A stretch of DNA of 6,598 nt, from the NCBI GenBank assembly GCA_016462375.1, contig JAEMTJ010000049.1, positions 1 through 6,598 on the forward strand, read 5' to 3'. Origin of the DNA: Rhodoluna sp. Lineage in GTDB: Bacteria; Actinomycetota; Actinomycetes; Actinomycetales; Microbacteriaceae. Below, piece after piece: positions 4,353 through 6,598 of the stretch. The notes under the pieces were generated by a model, which was given only the letters and a program-made list of their open reading frames with translations, was not told where the DNA came from and made no database searches. A program made the position numbers and the translations under genes. Every line of letters begins with the position of its first letter. Within the stretch, counting starts at the first letter, position 1.

Positions 4353-6454
4353 TACTCGCCCTTGTTCTTCTGAACGATTTCGTCAGCAACAGCTCTTGGG
4401 ACCTCAGAATAGGACTCAAAAGTCATTGAATAGACCGCACGACCCGAAGTCTTCGAGCGTAGGTCTCCAACGTAACCGAACATTTCAGACAGTGGAACTA
4501 GGGCGCGAACGACCTTGACGCCAGTAGCGTCGTCCATTGACTGAATCTGACCACGGCGAGAGTTGAGGTCTCCGATAACGTCACCCATGTATTCCTCTGG
4601 GGTACGCACTTCGACGGCCATCAACGGCTCGAGTAGTACAGGTTGTGCTAGACGAGATGCTTCTTTGTAAGCAATCGATCCAGCAATCTTGAAGGCCATT
4701 TCAGATGAGTCAACATCGTGATATGCACCATCAAGAAGAGTAGCCTTGACCCCCACAACTGGGTATCCGGCAAGAGTTCCAACTAGCATCGCATCCTTGA
4801 TACCAGCGTCAACGCTCGGGATGTATTCACGAGGAATACGACCACCAGTTACAGCGTTAACGAACTCGTAAGTCTTGTCACCCTCAACTTCCATAGGCTC
4901 CAGTTTGATCTGGATCTTGGCAAACTGACCTGAACCACCGGTCTGCTTCTTGTGGGTGTAGTCATACTTTTCAACAGTGCGCTTTAGAGTCTCGCGGTAA
5001 GCAACCTGAGGCTTACCAACGTTAGCCTCAACCTTGAATTCACGACGCATTCTGTCAACCAGGATGTCTAGGTGCAACTCACCCATACCTGAGATAACGG
5101 TCTGACCAGTTTCCTGATCCTGCTCAACACGGAAAGTTGGGTCTTCTTCAGCAAGCTTCTGAATAGCTAAACCTAGCTTTTCCTGGTCGCTCTTGGTCTT
5201 TGGTTCAATAGCAACAGAGATAACTGGCTTCGGGAAAGTCATTGACTCCAGAACAACTGGGTTCGCAATGTCACAGAGTGTGTCACCGGTAGTGGTGTCC
5301 TTTAGACCGATAGCTGCGTAGATGTGTCCAGTTGTTACAGAGTCAACAGGGTTTTCCTTGTTGGCGTGCATCTGGAACAACTTACCAATGCGCTCTTTCT
5401 TGTCTTTGGTTGAGTTCAAAACCTGGTCACCCTGGTTAGCCTGGCCTGAGTAAACACGAATGTATGTCAGACGACCGAAGAATGGGTGAGTCATAACCTT
5501 GAACGCTAAAGCTGCGAAAGGTTCGGTTGACTTAGGCTCGCGCTTTACGATCTTCTCTTCGTCACGAACATCGTGTCCCTCAACAGCAGGAACATCCAGT
5601 GGTGAAGGTAGGTAGTCGATAACAGCGTCAAGCATTGGCTGAACACCCTTGTTCTTGAACGCAGAACCACAGAGAATTGGGTAAAGAGTTGAAGTAACAG
5701 TTAGCTTGCGGATAGCACCCTTGATTTCAGCAACGGTTAATTCTTCACCTGCGAAGTACTTCTCCATAAGAGCGTCATCAGCTTCGGCAACGGTCTCAAG
5801 CAACATTGCACGGTACTCGTCAGCCTTTGCTTTCATGTCTGCTGGGATCTCTTCGATGGTGTACTTAGCCCCAAGTTCGACATCTCCACGCCAGGTAAGA
5901 GCACGCATTTCAACTAGGTCGATAACACCTTCGAAAGTTGACTCAGCACCGATAGGTAGCTGGATAACTAGTGGCTTAGCGCCTAGTCGCTTGATGATGG
6001 TGTCAACGGTGAAGTAGAAATCTGCACCCAACTTGTCCATCTTGTTCACAAAACAGATACGTGGAACGTCATACTTGTCAGCTTGACGCCAAACGGTTTC
6101 TGACTGAGGCTCAACACCTTCTTTACCATCGAAAACAGCAACGGCACCGTCTAGAACACGAAGTGAACGCTCAACTTCAACAGTGAAGTCAACGTGGCCG
6201 GGGGTGTCAATGATGTTGATCTGGTTTGTGTTCCAGAAACAGGTGGTCGCAGCTGAGGTAATGGTAATACCGCGTTCCTGCTCCTGCTCCATCCAGTCCA
6301 TGGTTGCTGCACCATCGTGCACTTCACCGATCTTGTGAGTGATACCGGTGTAGTAGAGGATGCGCTCGGTCGTAGTTGTCTTACCAGCGTCAATGTGCGC
6401 CATGATGCCGATGTTACGAACCTTGTTCAGGTCGGTTAATACTTCTTGGGCCAC
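4352..6454 (-). CDS. fusA: Elongation factor G
   Basis: EF-G is the GTPase that drives tRNA-mRNA translocation and, with RRF, ribosome recycling. The 700-residue product is full length. The GTPase domain shows AHIDAGKT (19-26), RGITI (61-65), DTPGH (83-87) and NKMD (137-140). Domain III follows with GMGELHLDILVDRMRREF near 452-470, domain IV with HKKQTGGSGQFAKIQIKLEP near 500-520, and domain V with LLEPLMAVEVRTPEEYMGDVIGDLNSRRG from about 605. The start codon is GTG (6454-6452), chosen because MAQEVLTDLNKVRNIGIMAHIDAG is the usual N-terminus and GGAGGA (6460-6465) sits five bases upstream. It ends in TAG, whereas the other complete genes here end in TAA. It lies 89 bases after rpsG and 118 before tuf, with a hairpin in each gap. 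No sign of the divergent EF-G2 type. Confidence 0.99.
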   Translation of the reverse strand: MAQEVLTDLNKVRNIGIMAHIDAGKTTTTERILYYTGITHKIGEVHDGAATMDWMEQEQERGITITSAATTCFWNTNQINIIDTPGHVDFTVEVERSLRVLDGAVAVFDGKEGVEPQSETVWRQADKYDVPRICFVNKMDKLGADFYFTVDTIIKRLGAKPLVIQLPIGAESTFEGVIDLVEMRALTWRGDVELGAKYTIEEIPADMKAKADEYRAMLLETVAEADDALMEKYFAGEELTVAEIKGAIRKLTVTSTLYPILCGSAFKNKGVQPMLDAVIDYLPSPLDVPAVEGHDVRDEEKIVKREPKSTEPFAALAFKVMTHPFFGRLTYIRVYSGQANQGDQVLNSTKDKKERIGKLFQMHANKENPVDSVTTGHIYAAIGLKDTTTGDTLCDIANPVVLESMTFPKPVISVAIEPKTKSDQEKLGLAIQKLAEEDPTFRVEQDQETGQTVISGMGELHLDILVDRMRREFKVEANVGKPQVAYRETLKRTVEKYDYTHKKQTGGSGQFAKIQIKLEPMEVEGDKTYEFVNAVTGGRIPREYIPSVDAGIKDAMLVGTLAGYPVVGVKATLLDGAYHDVDSSEMAFKIAGSIAYKEASRLAQPVLLEPLMAVEVRTPEEYMGDVIGDLNSRRGQIQSMDDATGVKVVRALVPLSEMFGYVGDLRSKTSGRAVYSMTFESYSEVPRAVADEIVQKNKGE

Positions 6455-6459
6455 GATGG

Positions 6460-6465
6460 TCCTCC
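6460..6465 (-). promoter_or_regulatory. Ribosome binding site that fixes the fusA GTG start
   Basis: GGAGGA on the minus strand lies five bases before GTG 6454. No in-frame ATG with a comparable site is nearby, and the resulting N-terminus matches the EF-G family, so the GTG is the start. Confidence 0.85.
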
Positions 6466-6470
6466 GAATT

Positions 6471-6484
6471 AGATTTGGGTTTAC
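6471..6484 (-). repeat. Shared leader motif, fusA copy
   Basis: The minus strand reads GTAAACCCAAATCT, the same as the tuf leader motif (4289-4303) apart from one C. It sits 5 bases before the fusA Shine-Dalgarno and 13 bases after the rpsG-fusA hairpin. Confidence 0.55.
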
Positions 6485-6497
6485 TTACTTAATGAAA

Positions 6498-6533
6498 CAT
6501 CCGCTTGCTAAACACGAGGTTAACAAGCGGATG
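6498..6533 (-). promoter_or_regulatory. 14-bp hairpin between rpsG and fusA
   Basis: On the minus strand CATCCGCTTGTTAA (6533-6520) pairs with TTAGCAAGCGGATG (6511-6498) around an 8-base loop. All 14 pairs are formed, one of them G-U as RNA. Only TTT follows before the sequence becomes mixed, so it is at most a weak terminator. It begins 10 bases after the rpsG stop and is the longest stem in the window. An mRNA processing or 3' protection role, or a partial attenuator, is plausible but inferred. Confidence 0.7.
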
Positions 6534-6543
6534 AGTTTAATTC

Positions 6544-6598
6544 TTACCAGCGGTAGTGAGCGAAAGCCTTGTTGGACTCCGCCATCTTGTGAGTGTCT
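6544..6598 (-). CDS. rpsG: 30S ribosomal protein S7, C-terminal end only
   Basis: S7 binds the 3' major domain of 16S rRNA, nucleates assembly of the 30S head and contacts tRNA at the E site. Only the last 17 residues plus the TAA stop (6546-6544) are inside the window: DTHKMAESNKAFAHYRW. This closely matches the typical bacterial S7 end THKMAEANKAFAHYRW, and the position directly upstream of fusA is the standard str-operon order rpsL-rpsG-fusA-tuf. The remaining roughly 140 residues, and rpsL, would lie to the right. Identification rests on this short tail plus the context and is secure. Confidence 0.95.
   Translation of the reverse strand, partial: DTHKMAESNKAFAHYRW

Noticed and set aside
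5706..6017. 103-codon plus-strand frame inside fusA
   Set aside because: Serine/alanine-rich translation typical of the antisense of a coding gene; no ribosome binding site or promoter.
6467..6473. TCTAAT before fusA as a -10 box
   Set aside because: Transcription would begin at or in the ribosome binding site, leaving no usable leader, and there is no -35.
1..6598. A novel accessory system (defence, mobile element, CRISPR, toxin-antitoxin)
   Set aside because: All coding space is accounted for by conserved translation genes in standard order, and the spacers contain only small structures and repeats.

Overview
The window is a core translation locus from a bacterium, read entirely on the minus strand. 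It holds the end of the str operon (rpsG C-terminus, fusA, tuf), then a 359-base gap, then the start of the S10 ribosomal protein operon (rpsJ, rplC, rplD, rplW, rplB). Two genes run off the window: rpsG at the right edge and rplB at the left edge. All the proteins look intact, full length and ordinary for their families.

The organism is most likely an actinobacterium, probably close to Microbacteriaceae. The EF-Tu, EF-G, L3 and L4 sequences look actinobacterial (for example the EF-Tu segment GGRHNPFYSNYRPQFYFRTT), and the str and S10 operons sit next to each other. Base composition looks close to half GC by eye, low for that family, which would fit small-genome freshwater planktonic lineages such as the Rhodoluna/Aquiluna type. 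This placement comes from memory of family sequences and was not tested by a search.

Layout in transcription order (right to left): rpsG end (6598-6544); an 89-base spacer with a 14-bp hairpin; fusA (6454-4352, GTG start); a 118-base spacer with a 9-bp hairpin that begins inside the fusA stop codon, then further small stem-loops and a strong ribosome binding site; tuf (4233-3043); a strong intrinsic terminator (about 3028-2995); a gene-free stretch with AACC-type repeats and small stem-loops; a good sigma70-type promoter (2735-2708); a short leader with a 7-bp hairpin; then rpsJ (2656), rplC, rplD, rplW and rplB with gaps of only 2 to 11 bases, and ribosome binding sites that often overlap the preceding gene's stop.

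Together these genes make the ribosome (S7, S10, L3, L4, L23, L2) and the two GTPases that drive elongation (EF-G, EF-Tu). The terminator plus fresh promoter suggests the S10 operon is transcribed separately from the str operon. I see no mobile element, CRISPR array, tRNA, rRNA, defence system or unknown protein gene. The parts worth a second look are non-coding: hairpins at both internal str-operon junctions, a near-identical 14/15-base motif in the fusA and tuf leaders, a stem-loop over the tuf ribosome binding site, and the S10 promoter/leader.
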